A stretch of 64,000 bases of DNA from Eubacterium sp. (GTDB lineage: Bacteria > Bacillota > Clostridia > Lachnospirales > Lachnospiraceae). The stretch's first letter is position 1; every line of letters begins with the position of its first letter. Shown piece by piece: positions 54,317 through 63,963 of this stretch. The notes under the pieces are model-generated. The model saw nothing but the letters and a program-made list of their open reading frames with translations. It searched no databases and had not been told where the DNA came from. Both the position numbers and the translations under genes were made by a program. The stretch covers positions 1 to 64,000 of the forward strand of contig JAFRNE010000020.1 in the NCBI GenBank assembly GCA_017430325.1, written 5' to 3'.

Positions 54317-56140
54317 TTATTCTTCCGCAAACAGTGCTTCAAACTCACTGCCTGTGATCTTTTCCTTCTCAAGAAGAAGTGCTGAACACTTATGAAGCAC
54401 ATCCATATTTTTCACTATAATGGCCTTAGCAGCCTTATAGCACTCATCTATGATCCTCTTTACCTCAGCATCGATATCAGCCGCAACAGCCTCACCGTAG
54501 CTTCTGGCGTGTCCGAGGTCTCTTCCAAGGAATACCTCGTCATCTTCATTTGTTTCATAATTGATAGGTCCGACCTTCTCAGAGAAACCGTATTTGATGA
54601 CCATCTCCCTGGCTGTCTGGGAAGCCTGCTTGATATCCTGCGACGCGCCGGTGGTAATATCATCAAATATCAGCTCCTCGGCTATTCTGCCGCCGAAATC
54701 AACCATGATAGTCTGAAGCATCTTCTTTCTTGTATTAAATACGTTATCATTTTCCGGAAGCGGCATGGTGTAGCCCGCTGCTCCGACACCGGTTGGGATG
54801 ATAGAAACCGTATGCACCGGTCCAACCTCTGAAAGCTCATGGAAAAGTATCGCATGGCCGGTCTCATGATAAGCCGTGATCTTTCTTTCCTTCTCAGGAA
54901 CAAGCCTTGAACGCTTCTCTGTACCGATTCCAACCTTGATAAATGATTTATCCACATCACTCTTCGTGATAAATGATCTGTTATCCTTAGCCGCTGCGAT
55001 CGCAGACTCGTTCATAAGGTTCTCCAGATCCGCTCCAGCGAAGCCTGAGGTTGTTCTTGCGATCTCATGAAGATCCACGTCATCGCCAAGTCTCTTATTT
55101 CTTGTATGAACCTTGAGGATCTCCTCACGGCCCTTAACGTCAGGTCTGTGAACAGTAACCTTACGGTCGAAACGTCCCGGACGAAGGATCGCAGGGTCAA
55201 GTATATCAACTCGGTTTGTTGCTGCAAGCACGATGATGCCCTGGTTCACGCCGAAACCATCCATCTCAACGAGGAGCTGGTTGAGAGTCTGCTCTCTCTC
55301 GTCATGGCCGCCGCCGAGGCCTGTACCTCTTCTTCTGGCAACCGCATCGATCTCATCTATAAATACCATACAAGGTGCATTCTTCTTAGCCTCGTTGAAG
55401 AGGTCTCTTACTCGGCTCGCACCGACGCCGACAAACATTTCCACGAAGTCCGAACCGGAAATAGAGAAGAACGGAACGTCCGCCTCGCCCGAAACTGCCT
55501 TCGCGAGAAGTGTCTTACCTGTTCCCGGAGGGCCTACGAGAAGTATACCCTTAGGGATGCGCGCGCCCATATCGTTGTATTTTGCAGGATGCTTCAGGAA
55601 ATCAACGACCTCCGCAAGATCCTCCTTCTCCTCCACAAGTCCCGCAACGTCCTTAAACTTGATACCGGTATGCACATCCTTCTTGGCACGGCTGTTGCCG
55701 AAGTTCATCAGCTTCTGGTTGCCACCGCCGGAAACGCTCTGCCCCATGATCACCATCAGGATGATCAGCGCCAGTATTACTGCAAATATATAAGGCGCCA
55801 GCCTCTGGAAGAGAGTCGGTCTCTTAACGTCATCCAGTCTTACAGTGACCGAATCTTCGAAGTCCTCACATATTTTCTGGGTATCCTTAACATCTGAAGT
55901 GTAAAATACTATCTGTGAACCGTCATTGTAGGTTACATAGACAGTACCGGTCGGTATCTCGCTGTTCTGAGCTATCTCGACCTCGTCGATCATACCCTTC
56001 TTCAGCTCCGCCTTCAGATTCTCATTGCTATAGGCCGTATAAATATCTGCACCGCTGTTGGAAATAACGTAGTAAAGCACGATTCCTATCAGCAGCAGGA
56101 AGAAATATATCCCCAGCCCCCTGTATGCACCTTTCTTCAT
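54317..56140 (-). CDS. ftsH: ATP-dependent zinc metalloprotease FtsH
   Basis: Membrane AAA+ protease for quality control. 607 residues: first transmembrane helix about 8-26, extracytoplasmic domain, second helix about 110-130, AAA domain with Walker A GPPGTGKT near 205, Walker [12 protein letters not shown], second region of homology [20 protein letters not shown], and zinc site HETGH near 420 with the downstream Asp in the GASQDIKQA region. AAGGAG lies upstream. It follows tilS-hpt, an order common in Firmicutes. Confidence 0.97.
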   Translation of the reverse strand: MKKGAYRGLGIYFFLLLIGIVLYYVISNSGADIYTAYSNENLKAELKKGMIDEVEIAQNSEIPTGTVYVTYNDGSQIVFYTSDVKDTQKICEDFEDSVTVRLDDVKRPTLFQRLAPYIFAVILALIILMVIMGQSVSGGGNQKLMNFGNSRAKKDVHTGIKFKDVAGLVEEKEDLAEVVDFLKHPAKYNDMGARIPKGILLVGPPGTGKTLLAKAVSGEADVPFFSISGSDFVEMFVGVGASRVRDLFNEAKKNAPCMVFIDEIDAVARRRGTGLGGGHDEREQTLNQLLVEMDGFGVNQGIIVLAATNRVDILDPAILRPGRFDRKVTVHRPDVKGREEILKVHTRNKRLGDDVDLHEIARTTSGFAGADLENLMNESAIAAAKDNRSFITKSDVDKSFIKVGIGTEKRSRLVPEKERKITAYHETGHAILFHELSEVGPVHTVSIIPTGVGAAGYTMPLPENDNVFNTRKKMLQTIMVDFGGRIAEELIFDDITTGASQDIKQASQTAREMVIKYGFSEKVGPINYETNEDDEVFLGRDLGHARSYGEAVAADIDAEVKRIIDECYKAAKAIIVKNMDVLHKCSALLLEKEKITGSEFEALFAEE

Positions 56141-56165
56141 TAATTAATGTACTCCTTTTCTGATA

Positions 56166-56684
56166 TTACTGGATCTCAGCGATATATGGCAGATTGCGGT
56201 ATTTCTGAGCATAATCAAGCCCGAAACCTACAATATATTTGTCAGGGATAACGAATCCGGACATCTCAACCTTGCAGTCAACCACTCTTCTGTCCGGCTT
56301 GTCGAGCAGAGTGATGATCTTAAGGCTCTTAGGCTTTCTGTCCTCAAACAGTCTTCTTACATAAGAAAGTGTTCTTCCCGAATCAACTATATCCTCAACT
56401 ATAACAACATCTTTTCCCTCGATCGTCTCATCAAGGTCCTTATTGAGACGCACAATTCCCGAAGAGCTTGTTCCGTCTCCGTAGCTTGAAACTGAAATAA
56501 AGTCCATTGTCATCTCAGACTTCATGTTTTTGGCAAGCTCACTCATAAACATAACGCTTCCCTTAAGTATTCCTATAAGATGTACTACTCTTCCTTCGTA
56601 TTCCTTGTCAAGCTCGGCAGCCATCTCCTTGATACGCTTCTCAAGCTCTTCCTGACTGATCATTACTTCGAATTTCTCATTCAT
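56166..56684 (-). CDS. hpt: Hypoxanthine phosphoribosyltransferase
   Basis: Purine salvage: makes IMP/GMP from hypoxanthine/guanine and PRPP. 172 residues. The PRPP motif VVIVEDIVDSGRTLSYV is present, as is the early GSVMFMSEL loop and the GFVIPDKYIVGFGLDY C-terminal part. The ATG at 56684 has GGAGGG at correct distance, whereas the one at 56690 is too close to it. It overlaps the end of tilS, so translation is coupled. Confidence 0.95.
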   Translation of the reverse strand: MNEKFEVMISQEELEKRIKEMAAELDKEYEGRVVHLIGILKGSVMFMSELAKNMKSEMTMDFISVSSYGDGTSSSGIVRLNKDLDETIEGKDVVIVEDIVDSGRTLSYVRRLFEDRKPKSLKIITLLDKPDRRVVDCKVEMSGFVIPDKYIVGFGLDYAQKYRNLPYIAEIQ

Positions 56685-58233
56685 CTTCATCCCTCCGGCA
56701 GCTTTTATATTCTACGATCATAACTTTTTTTGTGGAGTCCTTCACCTTGAAGTCCTCGCTTATCCTGCTGCCCACAGCCCAGATAATATCATTGCCCATA
56801 GCCAGGACTGTAACACTCTTTCTCTTCTCACGGTCCAGCTTCATATCGGTAAACAGCCGTGAAAGCTTCTTGCTTCCCTCCTCAGTCACCTTAATATGGT
56901 CCTCCTGCGCAGGATATCTGAAACAAAGCTTACCACAAATCCTGTCATAATCAAACATTTTTGTGAAATCCCCTCGCGGAATCACTGTATTTTCGGTGTA
57001 TTCGCTTACCTTTATGGAAAATACGCCTCCGCAGAAGCTATACTCGCCCTCACCGTCTATAAATACAACATCACTGTTTTCACCGTCCAAATCACCCTCG
57101 GCGCTCTTCTTTCCCGATACCGTTCCGTCAGCCGCTTCACCGGCCTTCTTCTCAAATACCAGCTCGCCGTAGCTTCTTCTCACCCGGATATCGTAAGGCA
57201 TATCCAGCTGCTTTCCGCTTTCAAGCCCTCTCAGTCCGTCTATCAGACCGAGATGCTGCCTTGTGATGTCCTTCCTGCGCCCTGAGAGCCTCTCTAAGGC
57301 CCGCAGATATATTTCATAGCGTACAAGACGCAGCTTGCCCTCCAGGTCGTCTATATTGATGCTCAATCTACTACAGATCCCTCCGGTCATCCACTGACCA
57401 TCACTGTCACCGGTTTCACTCACCGGTTGATCATTGCCATACTCATCATCAACAACACTCGCCGGTCGATAATTACCGGTTTCATATATTAACTGTACCT
57501 TCCCTGCCTCTTCAGCAATAAAGTCATACAGCTCGTTTACGTCCTCAGCCACTTCTATTATATGCTCCTTCGCACCGGCATTCAGCTCCGCCAGCCTCGG
57601 AAGCACCTCATGTCTTATAAGATTTCTCGAATACTCTGTCTCATTATTTGTGGAGTCCGTCACATAATCCTGCCCGATACTGCTTAGATATTCTTCAATC
57701 TCACGCCTGCTCATTACCAGAATCGGTCTTACGATAAAGCCCCTTCTCGCCTGAATGCCTGCAAGTCCTCTGATGCTGCTGCCTCTTGCCATATTAAATA
57801 TGACCGTCTCCGCCAGATCATCACTGTTATGAGCCACTGCAACCCTCGTGAAGCCTTCTTCGCGCATGACCTTCTCAAACAGTTCATAACGCTTCAGTCT
57901 TCCGGCCTCCTCCTCGGTAAGTCCCTTCTCACTTGCCAGCTTCGGGATATCCTCCTTAAATACAACCAGCTTAACACCCAGCCTGCCACAAAGCTCTCTT
58001 ACAAAGCTTTCGTCTCTGTCAGCCTCAGCGCCTCTTATCATATGATTAAGATGCACTGCCGCCAGGCTAAGGCCCATCTCTTCCTTAAGACTGTTCAGCG
58101 CCAGCAGGAGGCTTACTGAATCCGCCCCACCGGAAAGCCCGATCACGATGCCATCACCCTGTACGAACAGCTGATTATCTGATATGTATTTTTTAACTTT
58201 CTCAACAAATCTCATTTGACCCATACTGTCCAT
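56677..58233 (-). CDS. tilS: tRNA(Ile)-lysidine synthase
   Basis: Modifies C34 of the CAU-anticodon tRNA-Ile so that it reads AUA. 518 residues. The N-terminal PP-loop SGGADS is near residue 34, followed by HLNHMIRGAEADRDE, AVAHNSDDLAETVIFN and RPILVMSR. The long C-terminal part includes an unusual Asp/Gly-rich insertion (about 265-295 and 375-390) besides the TilS C-terminal domains. The start is uncertain among Met1, 4 and 7. Confidence 0.92.
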   Translation of the reverse strand: MDSMGQMRFVEKVKKYISDNQLFVQGDGIVIGLSGGADSVSLLLALNSLKEEMGLSLAAVHLNHMIRGAEADRDESFVRELCGRLGVKLVVFKEDIPKLASEKGLTEEEAGRLKRYELFEKVMREEGFTRVAVAHNSDDLAETVIFNMARGSSIRGLAGIQARRGFIVRPILVMSRREIEEYLSSIGQDYVTDSTNNETEYSRNLIRHEVLPRLAELNAGAKEHIIEVAEDVNELYDFIAEEAGKVQLIYETGNYRPASVVDDEYGNDQPVSETGDSDGQWMTGGICSRLSINIDDLEGKLRLVRYEIYLRALERLSGRRKDITRQHLGLIDGLRGLESGKQLDMPYDIRVRRSYGELVFEKKAGEAADGTVSGKKSAEGDLDGENSDVVFIDGEGEYSFCGGVFSIKVSEYTENTVIPRGDFTKMFDYDRICGKLCFRYPAQEDHIKVTEEGSKKLSRLFTDMKLDREKRKSVTVLAMGNDIIWAVGSRISEDFKVKDSTKKVMIVEYKSCRRDEDE

Positions 58234-58345
58234 CCATCAAAGAAACCGGCGTTCTCGCCAGCCGCGCCTTCTATCTATCATATCATTCTGCAACTTCTGA
58301 TTATCTATGCAAAAAGAGCAGTTAACCCAAGTTTGTTAACCGCTC

Positions 58346-58738
58346 TTAATCCTCTCGTGGTTTTATCACAATTTCGTCCGGATAAACAAGTCCAAGCTTA
58401 TCTTTAGCTTCATCCTCAATATATTTCCTGGTCTTCATATATTTCTGCTGCTGCTCAAGATCTGCCTTCTTCTGTTTAACGCTTGTCAGTTCAGTCTCAA
58501 GCTGCTTCTCTGTTATAGTCAGCTCCTGTGACTTAACATGAAGATCATAAGCTCTGATAGTTGTAACCGCTGTGACAACAAAAAGCGCCGCGATAATAAG
58601 GAGGATACCAAGCTTTGACTGCTTCTTACCCCTTCTCATATTGCGGTATTCCCTATGCTTCTCCTGAATACTCCGGGTCTGCTGTTTATGCCGTATTCTA
58701 TCTCGTTTTGCCTGTGAAATAACTCTCTGTCTGCTCAT
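58346..58738 (-). CDS. FtsB/DivIC-family septum protein
   Basis: A 130-residue bitopic division protein. The N-terminus is very basic (about 1-40). A membrane helix at about 45-65 is followed by a coiled coil (about 70-110) and the end motif KYIEDEAKDKLGLVYPDEIVI that marks FtsB/DivIC proteins. I place the start at 58738 because transcription from the promoter at 58784-58812 begins near 58777, where a longer frame would start. Confidence 0.85.
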   Translation of the reverse strand: MSRQRVISQAKRDRIRHKQQTRSIQEKHREYRNMRRGKKQSKLGILLIIAALFVVTAVTTIRAYDLHVKSQELTITEKQLETELTSVKQKKADLEQQQKYMKTRKYIEDEAKDKLGLVYPDEIVIKPRED

Positions 58739-58783
58739 ACAACCCCACAACCATACTTTTATTTTGGAAATGAACACAAACCC

Positions 58784-58812
58784 ATAATACCAACTTTACA
58801 TAATATTTTCAA
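58784..58812 (-). promoter_or_regulatory. Promoter of the DivIC-like gene
   Basis: TTGAAA (58807-58812), 17 bp, TATTAT (58784-58789). Confidence 0.75.
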
Positions 58813-58856
58813 TACCAAATTGTAAGTTTTAGCCCTGTTTTTACGATTTTTTTCTT

Positions 58857-58875
58857 ATTTTACGTGATTTTCCGG
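58857..58875 (-). promoter_or_regulatory. Shared upstream motif (copy B)
   Basis: CCGGAAAATCACGTAAAAT lies 44 bp upstream of the -35 of the DivIC-like gene. Close relatives occur at 136-155 and 59634-59653, each upstream of another minus-strand promoter. Confidence 0.45.
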
Positions 58876-58912
58876 GCCTTCCGGCGAAAATACAGATCAT
58901 TTCCGCCTGATC

Positions 58913-59152
58913 CTACAGATATTTGAACATTTCGGCAGCATTTTCCTTCTTGGTCGTGTCCATGATCGCAGTCACTTCAGCCTTTACAGACTTGTCTCCG
59001 AAGGAGATCTCGATCACATCACCGACCTTAACGTCGTAGGAAGCTCTTGCAGGCTTGCCGTTAACGCTGACTCTTCCGGCATCGCAGGCTTCGTTTGCGA
59101 TGGTTCTTCTCTTTATAAGGCGCGATACCTTTAAATACTTATCAAGTCTCAT
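58913..59152 (-). CDS. rqcP: S4-domain RNA-binding protein RqcP (YabO type)
   Basis: A 79-residue S4 protein: MRLDKYLKVSRLIKRRTIANEACDAGRVSVNGKPA is the S4 alpha-L fold, followed by a beta strand region. Length and sequence fit RqcP, which helps RqcH add alanine tails on stalled ribosomes, more than the longer Hsp15. AAAGGAAA precedes the ATG. It lies between HU and the DivIC-like gene, as in many Firmicutes. Confidence 0.88.
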   Translation of the reverse strand: MRLDKYLKVSRLIKRRTIANEACDAGRVSVNGKPARASYDVKVGDVIEISFGDKSVKAEVTAIMDTTKKENAAEMFKYL

Positions 59153-59194
59153 TTTGTTTCCTTTCTATCTAATAAAAGTGATTAAAAGCAAAGA

Positions 59195-59217
59195 ATGCAG
59201 CACCGAAAGTGCTGCAT
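59195..59217 (-). terminator. Hairpin after the HU gene
   Basis: ATGCAGCAC and GTGCTGCAT form a perfect 9-bp stem with a 5-nt loop, then TCTTTGCTTTT. It probably causes partial termination before rqcP. Confidence 0.75.
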
Positions 59218-59241
59218 CCTTAGTAAGCGTGTTATCTATGA

Positions 59242-59514
59242 TTAGTTGATAGCATCCTTTAATGCCTTACCAGCCTTGAACTTAGGAGCCTTAGAAGCCT
59301 TGATCTTCATAGACTTACCTGTTCTTGGGTTACGTCCCTGTCTAGCAGGTCTCTCGAGTACATCAAATGTACCAAAACCAACTAACTGAACCTTCTCACC
59401 CTTCTTAAGCTCAGCAGCTACTACTTCTGTGAAAGCCTTAAGAGCCTTCTCTGCATCTACTTTCTTGATTTCAGCCTTTTCAGATATTGCTGCAACTAAT
59501 TCTGTCTTGTTCAT
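59242..59514 (-). CDS. hup: HU-family DNA-binding protein
   Basis: A 90-residue nucleoid protein. It starts MNKTELVAAISEKAEI; the signature GFGTFDVLERPARQGRNPRTG is at about 46-66, with the Pro at the tip of the beta arm. AGGAGG precedes the ATG. It has a strong promoter at 59583-59611 and a terminator behind, as expected for an abundant protein. Confidence 0.96.
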   Translation of the reverse strand: MNKTELVAAISEKAEIKKVDAEKALKAFTEVVAAELKKGEKVQLVGFGTFDVLERPARQGRNPRTGKSMKIKASKAPKFKAGKALKDAIN

Positions 59515-59582
59515 TTAAATATCCTCCTCAATATAAAATACTTGGAACCCCAAGTTGATAAATGAACCAACGTCCATATACA

Positions 59583-59611
59583 TTTATAATGAAAAACCGT
59601 CATTTTGTCAA
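59583..59611 (-). promoter_or_regulatory. HU promoter
   Basis: TTGACA (59606-59611), 17 bp, TATAAA (59583-59588). Confidence 0.85.
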
Positions 59612-59633
59612 GTAAAACTTTGATTTTTCGGCT

Positions 59634-59653
59634 AATTTACGTGATTTTTACGG
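59634..59653 (-). promoter_or_regulatory. Shared upstream motif (copy C)
   Basis: CCGTAAAAATCACGTAAATT ends 22 bp before the HU -35 box. Relatives at 136-155 and 58857-58875. Confidence 0.45.
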
Positions 59654-59658
59654 TATTT

Positions 59659-60096
59659 TCATGCCCTGATTTTATGAACAAAGGTCACTATCACGAATCC
59701 GGTCACAAAACCGGCTGTATCGAGCCATACATCCTGTAACATACCTGCCCTTCCGGCCACAAAAAGCTGGATTGTTTCATCTATCATAGCCGCAAGTATT
59801 CCCATCAGCAGTACACCGTGATTATCAAGCTTTCTGCTGTGGTATTTCAGGCTCGTCATTTCGAGACCGAGGATCATATATTCCGTGAAATGCATGCATT
59901 TTCTAAGAATATGTCCACCTGATGCTTCCTTCTCTCCCTTAAATATAGGAAGGATCTTCGAAAGCAGACCCTTAAGCCAGTCTGTCATATCCGATGACAG
60001 ATCACCCGGTATCATACTGTTACCCCAGATAAACGTAAGCGTAATGATGATCAGTATTATTATTAACCTTTTACGATTTTTCCTTTTAGCGGCCAT
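59659..60096 (-). CDS. VanZ-family membrane protein
   Basis: A 145-residue protein with about four hydrophobic segments. The VanZ pattern is visible: RKCMHFTEYMILGLE, then AAMIDETIQLFVAGRAGMLQDVWLDTAGFVTG. The start at 60096 follows GAGGTGA. VanZ relatives affect glycopeptide tolerance in some species. It is not next to other van genes here, so a resistance role should not be assumed. Confidence 0.88.
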   Translation of the reverse strand: MAAKRKNRKRLIIILIIITLTFIWGNSMIPGDLSSDMTDWLKGLLSKILPIFKGEKEASGGHILRKCMHFTEYMILGLEMTSLKYHSRKLDNHGVLLMGILAAMIDETIQLFVAGRAGMLQDVWLDTAGFVTGFVIVTFVHKIRA

Positions 60097-60161
60097 CACG
60101 CTCACCTCTGTCATTCATCAACAGCCCGTTTCGGCTGTTCCTACCATTAAAGAAGCTTTTA

Positions 60162-61253
60162 TTAGTCAAGCTTCATATCGCCATCCTTAACCCATCCGAG
60201 CTTCTTAACGCCTAAGTGGATAAGAAGTGAAAGGATTGCAGGAAGAACGAATGAAATAAGTATAAGTCCTGTCCAGTCAAAGGCTGTTATGGAATCCTTA
60301 ACGCCGTTTGAAACATCATTTGACCATCCTGTGTAAACACCGATCTGTCCAACAAGTCCGCATGTACCCATTCCTGAAGAAATAGCAGCACCGTTCATCT
60401 TAAGATGGAAGAGACATGTTGCGATAGGTCCTGTGATCGCTGAAGCAAGTGTAGGAGCGATCCAGATACGTGGATTCTTTACAATATTTGGCATCTGGAG
60501 CATTGATGTTCCGATACCCTGTGAAACAAGTCCGCCCCACTTATTTTCCTTGAAGGAAATAACAGCGAAACCGATCATCTGTGCTGAGCAGCCTGCAACT
60601 GCTGCACCACCTGCAAGTCCTGTAAGTCCAAGAGCCGCACAGATAGCTGCTGAAGAAATAGGAAGTGTAAGAGCCATACCAACGATAACTGATACACAGA
60701 TACCCATAAGAAGTGGCTGAAGGTCAGTAGCCCACATGATAAGGTCGCCGACAGCATTTGCACCCTTACCGATAGGAGGAGCGATAAGCCATGAAAGAAA
60801 TACGCCTACGCCTATGGTAACGAGTGGAGTAACAAGGATATCGATCTTTGTCTCCTTTGAAACCGCCTTACCGATCTCAGCTGAGATTATAGCTATAAAA
60901 AGCACTGCTAAAGGTCCGCCGGCTCCACCCAGCGCATTTGCTGCAAAACCTACTGTGATCATCGAGAAAAGTACAAGTGGCGGGCATTTAAGCGCATTTG
61001 CTATTGCAAGTGCCATTGCAGCACCACTCATTGCTACAGCAAGTCCACCGACTGTGTAGTCAACACCTGCGATTGTCGCAACAGGCTTAGTCAGAAAACC
61101 AATTTCAAACTGGGTTCCGATGGTATTGATGATAGTACCGATAAGGAGCGAGCAGAAAAGTCCCTGCGCCATAGCTCCGAGAGCGTCAATACCGTACCTC
61201 TTGAGGGAGAATTCAATATCCTTCCTCTTTAGAAATGCTTTGATCTTTTCCAT
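60162..61253 (-). CDS. PfoR-like / PTS_EIIC_2-type membrane protein
   Basis: A 363-residue, Gly/Ala-rich protein with about 10 membrane segments. It begins MEKIKAFLKRKDIEFSLKRYGIDALGAMAQGLFCSLLIGTI, characteristic of the PfoR/PTS_EIIC_2 family. It lacks partner EIIA/EIIB genes nearby. The family name PfoR derives from a Clostridium regulator claim. Transport of an unknown small molecule is the safer guess. GAGGTAAG precedes the ATG. Confidence 0.82.
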   Translation of the reverse strand: MEKIKAFLKRKDIEFSLKRYGIDALGAMAQGLFCSLLIGTIINTIGTQFEIGFLTKPVATIAGVDYTVGGLAVAMSGAAMALAIANALKCPPLVLFSMITVGFAANALGGAGGPLAVLFIAIISAEIGKAVSKETKIDILVTPLVTIGVGVFLSWLIAPPIGKGANAVGDLIMWATDLQPLLMGICVSVIVGMALTLPISSAAICAALGLTGLAGGAAVAGCSAQMIGFAVISFKENKWGGLVSQGIGTSMLQMPNIVKNPRIWIAPTLASAITGPIATCLFHLKMNGAAISSGMGTCGLVGQIGVYTGWSNDVSNGVKDSITAFDWTGLILISFVLPAILSLLIHLGVKKLGWVKDGDMKLD

Positions 61254-61394
61254 TTTTACATCTTACCTCTTTCTGTGATGTCCTGCAGTCCGTAAGCGGA
61301 ACTGCATATTATTAAGTAATAAACATTCGGTAGTATATTGCATTTTCCCCTTACATGCAAGAGTTTCTTCATGTATACAATATATTTCCGCATA

Positions 61395-61446
61395 AAAATA
61401 CCGTCGGTGACATGCCTGGCATTTGCATGAACCGACAGTATTTTTT
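61395..61446 (-). terminator. Terminator of cysK
   Basis: ATACTGTCGGT-x-CATGC and GCATG-x-ACCGACGGTAT form a long stem, ending in TTTTT on the transcript. The remaining gap to the PfoR-like gene shows no gene. Confidence 0.85.
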
Positions 61447-61497
61447 ATCTTTTTGCCGAACTATTACGGCATAATATCTAACTATGAAAATATGCTA

Positions 61498-62430
61498 TTA
61501 CTCTGTGAAAAGTGCTGTTGAATAGTATCTGTCGCCGCTGTCAGGAAGCAGTGCAACGATAACCTTGCCCTTGTTCTCAGGTCTCTTAGCGAGCTCGATA
61601 GCGCCATAGAGAGATGCTCCTGAAGAGATACCAACTGAGATACCCTCCTTCTTGGCAAGAAGCTTGGCTGTCTCAAATGCAGCCTGGTTAGGTGCCTTAA
61701 ATACCTCATCAAATACCTTTGTATTGAGTACGTCAGGAACGAAGCCTGCGCCAATACCCTGGATCTTGTGAGCACCGGCTCTGCCCTCTGAAAGAACAGG
61801 TGAATCTTCAGGCTCAAGAGCAACCACCTTGATATTTGGATTCTGCTCCTTAAGATACTCGCCTGTACCTGTTACAGTACCGCCTGTACCAACACCTGCG
61901 ATGAAGATATCAACATTACCGTCTGTATCCTTCCAGATCTCAGGACCTGTTGTAGCCTTGTGAACTGCAGGGTTTGCAGGGTTAACGAACTGTCCAGGGA
62001 TGAAGCTGTTAGGAATCTCCTTTGAAAGCTCTTCAGCCTTGGCGATAGCGCCCTTCATACCCTTTGCACCCTCTGTAAGGACAAGCTCTGCACCGTACGC
62101 CTTGAGGATATTTCTTCTCTCAACGCTCATGGTCTCAGGCATCGTAAGGATTATACGGTAGCCCTTTGCTGCAGCGATAGCTGCAAGACCGATACCTGTA
62201 TTTCCTGATGTAGGCTCGATGATAACTGAACCTTCTTTAAGGAGTCCCTTAGCCTCAGCATCCTCGATCATAGCCTTAGCGATACGATCCTTAACGCTTC
62301 CTGCCGGGTTAAAATACTCAAGCTTAACAAGTATTGTTGCTTCGAGTCCAAGCTCCTTCTCGATATTTACAACCTCAACGAGAGGTGTATTTCCTATAAG
62401 TCCAAGTGTTCCTTTATAAATATTTGACAT
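61498..62430 (-). CDS. cysK: Cysteine synthase (O-acetylserine sulfhydrylase)
   Basis: PLP enzyme that makes cysteine from O-acetylserine and sulfide. 310 residues. The PLP lysine lies in [11 protein letters not shown] (near 44), the substrate loop is [11 protein letters not shown], the phosphate cup [10 protein letters not shown], and [10 protein letters not shown] follows. AAGAAGG precedes the ATG. It is 105 bp behind metY, and both use sulfide, so they may be one transcript. Confidence 0.96.
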   Translation of the reverse strand: MSNIYKGTLGLIGNTPLVEVVNIEKELGLEATILVKLEYFNPAGSVKDRIAKAMIEDAEAKGLLKEGSVIIEPTSGNTGIGLAAIAAAKGYRIILTMPETMSVERRNILKAYGAELVLTEGAKGMKGAIAKAEELSKEIPNSFIPGQFVNPANPAVHKATTGPEIWKDTDGNVDIFIAGVGTGGTVTGTGEYLKEQNPNIKVVALEPEDSPVLSEGRAGAHKIQGIGAGFVPDVLNTKVFDEVFKAPNQAAFETAKLLAKKEGISVGISSGASLYGAIELAKRPENKGKVIVALLPDSGDRYYSTALFTE

Positions 62431-62535
62431 AATAATTACCTTCTTTCGATATTTTTTCTTCTAAATATGATTTTATAATATAAATATTGATTCTGCCCGT
62501 TTCAGCTAAATGTCTGCTGCTTATGTCATTATCAA

Positions 62536-63816
62536 TCAGATAGCTGCGAAGCCTGCTTCAAGGTCAGCGATGATGTCGTCAATATGCTCTGTTCCGATTG
62601 AAAGACGGATAGTATTCTGATGGATACCCTGGTCAGCAAGTTCAGCGTCTGAAAGCTGTGAATGAGTTGTTGATGCCGGATGGATAACAAGACTCTTAAC
62701 ATCGGCAACATTTGCAAGGAGGGAGAAGATCTTCAGGCCATCAATGAATTTCCATGCTTCTTCCCTGCCGCCCTTTACGTCAAAGGTGAAGATTGAAGCT
62801 CCGCCGTTAGGGAAATACTTCTGATAAAGTGCATGATCCGGATGATCAGGAAGTGAAGGATGGTTAACCTTCTCTACCTGTGGATGGCTGCTGAGGAATT
62901 CAACTACCTTCTTTGTATTCTCTGCATGTCTCTCAAGTCTGAGTGAAAGTGTCTCAACGCCCTGGAGAAGGAGGAATGCATTGAATGGTGAAATAGTAGC
63001 TCCTGTATCACGAAGAAGTATTGCACGGATGTATGTGACAAATGCTGCAGGACCAACTACATCATAGAATGAAACGCCGTGGTAGCTTGGGTTTGGAGCT
63101 GCAATATTAGGATATTTGCCGCTTGCGCTCCAGTCGAACTTGCCTGACTCAACGATGATACCACCGAGTGTTGTGCCGTGACCGCCGATGAACTTTGTTG
63201 CTGAATGAACTACGATGTCTGCGCCGTGCTCGATCGGTCTTATGAGATACGGTGTACCAAATGTATTGTCGATAACAAGTGGAAGTCCGTGCTTGTGAGC
63301 TATTTCTGCGATAGCGTCGATGTCTGGAATATCACTGTTTGGATTGCCAAGAGTCTCAAGATAGATGGCTCTTGTATTTTCCTTGATGGCTCCTTCTACC
63401 TCTGCGAGGTTGTGAGCATCAACAAAGCTTGTCTCAATGCCGTACTGTGGAAGTGTGTGTGCAAGAAGATTGTAGCTTCCGCCGTAGATAGTCTTCTGCG
63501 CAACGATGTGTCCGCCGTTTGCTGCAAGTGCTTCTATAGTATATGTGATAGCTGCTGCTCCGGATGCAAGTGCAAGTGCTGCGCTTCCGCCTTCAAGAGC
63601 TGCTATTCTCTTCTCGAGAACGTCCTGTGTTGAATTTGTAAGTCTTCCGTAGATGTTTCCTGCATCAGCCAGTCCAAAACGATCTGCTGCATGCTTGCTG
63701 TTATGGAAAACGTAAGAAGTTGTCTGGTAAATTGGAACTGCGCGGCTGTCTGTTGCCGGGTCTGCCTGTTCCTGTCCAACGTGTAACTGTAATGTTTCAA
63801 ATCTTAAATCGCTCAT
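62536..63816 (-). CDS. metY: O-acetylhomoserine sulfhydrylase
   Basis: PLP enzyme of the Cys/Met metabolism family; makes homocysteine from O-acetylhomoserine and sulfide. 426 residues, start at 63816 after AGGTGA. YQTTSYVF, NIYGRLTNSTQ, ALASGAAAITYT, VDNTFGTPYL and the PLP-lysine HSATKFIGGHGTTLGG are present, with the long insertion GKYPNIAAPNPSYHG typical of MetY rather than MetB/MetC. Leader RNA at 63895-63963 may regulate it. Confidence 0.95.
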   Translation of the reverse strand: MSDLRFETLQLHVGQEQADPATDSRAVPIYQTTSYVFHNSKHAADRFGLADAGNIYGRLTNSTQDVLEKRIAALEGGSAALALASGAAAITYTIEALAANGGHIVAQKTIYGGSYNLLAHTLPQYGIETSFVDAHNLAEVEGAIKENTRAIYLETLGNPNSDIPDIDAIAEIAHKHGLPLVIDNTFGTPYLIRPIEHGADIVVHSATKFIGGHGTTLGGIIVESGKFDWSASGKYPNIAAPNPSYHGVSFYDVVGPAAFVTYIRAILLRDTGATISPFNAFLLLQGVETLSLRLERHAENTKKVVEFLSSHPQVEKVNHPSLPDHPDHALYQKYFPNGGASIFTFDVKGGREEAWKFIDGLKIFSLLANVADVKSLVIHPASTTHSQLSDAELADQGIHQNTIRLSIGTEHIDDIIADLEAGFAAI

Positions 63817-63894
63817 ATTTTTCACCTATTTTATCCCATGTGGGGCTTAACCTTTCTTTTGATCAATTTTTATCAATTCTCTTTATATTATTTT

Positions 63895-63963
63895 TGTCCG
63901 GCGTTCTTTTTTCATCTCCCGGACAAATGGATCTACGCCTCTGCCATTTTTGATGTCCGGGAG
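63895..63963 (-). promoter_or_regulatory. Possible RNA switch in the metY leader
   Basis: Three segments in transcript order: CTCCCGGACA (63954-63963), TGTCCGGGAG (63916-63925) and CCGGACA (63895-63901). The middle one can pair either with the first (10 bp, plus inner AATGG/CCATT) or with the third (7 bp), not both. It does not match the SAM riboswitches that I know. The leader may begin beyond the window edge. Confidence 0.5.

Noticed and set aside
59659..60096. A vancomycin-resistance locus
   Set aside because: Only a VanZ-fold membrane protein is there; vanHAX and the two-component genes are missing.
60162..61253. A complete sugar PTS
   Set aside because: Only an EIIC-like membrane part is present; no EIIA, EIIB or HPr gene is in reach.
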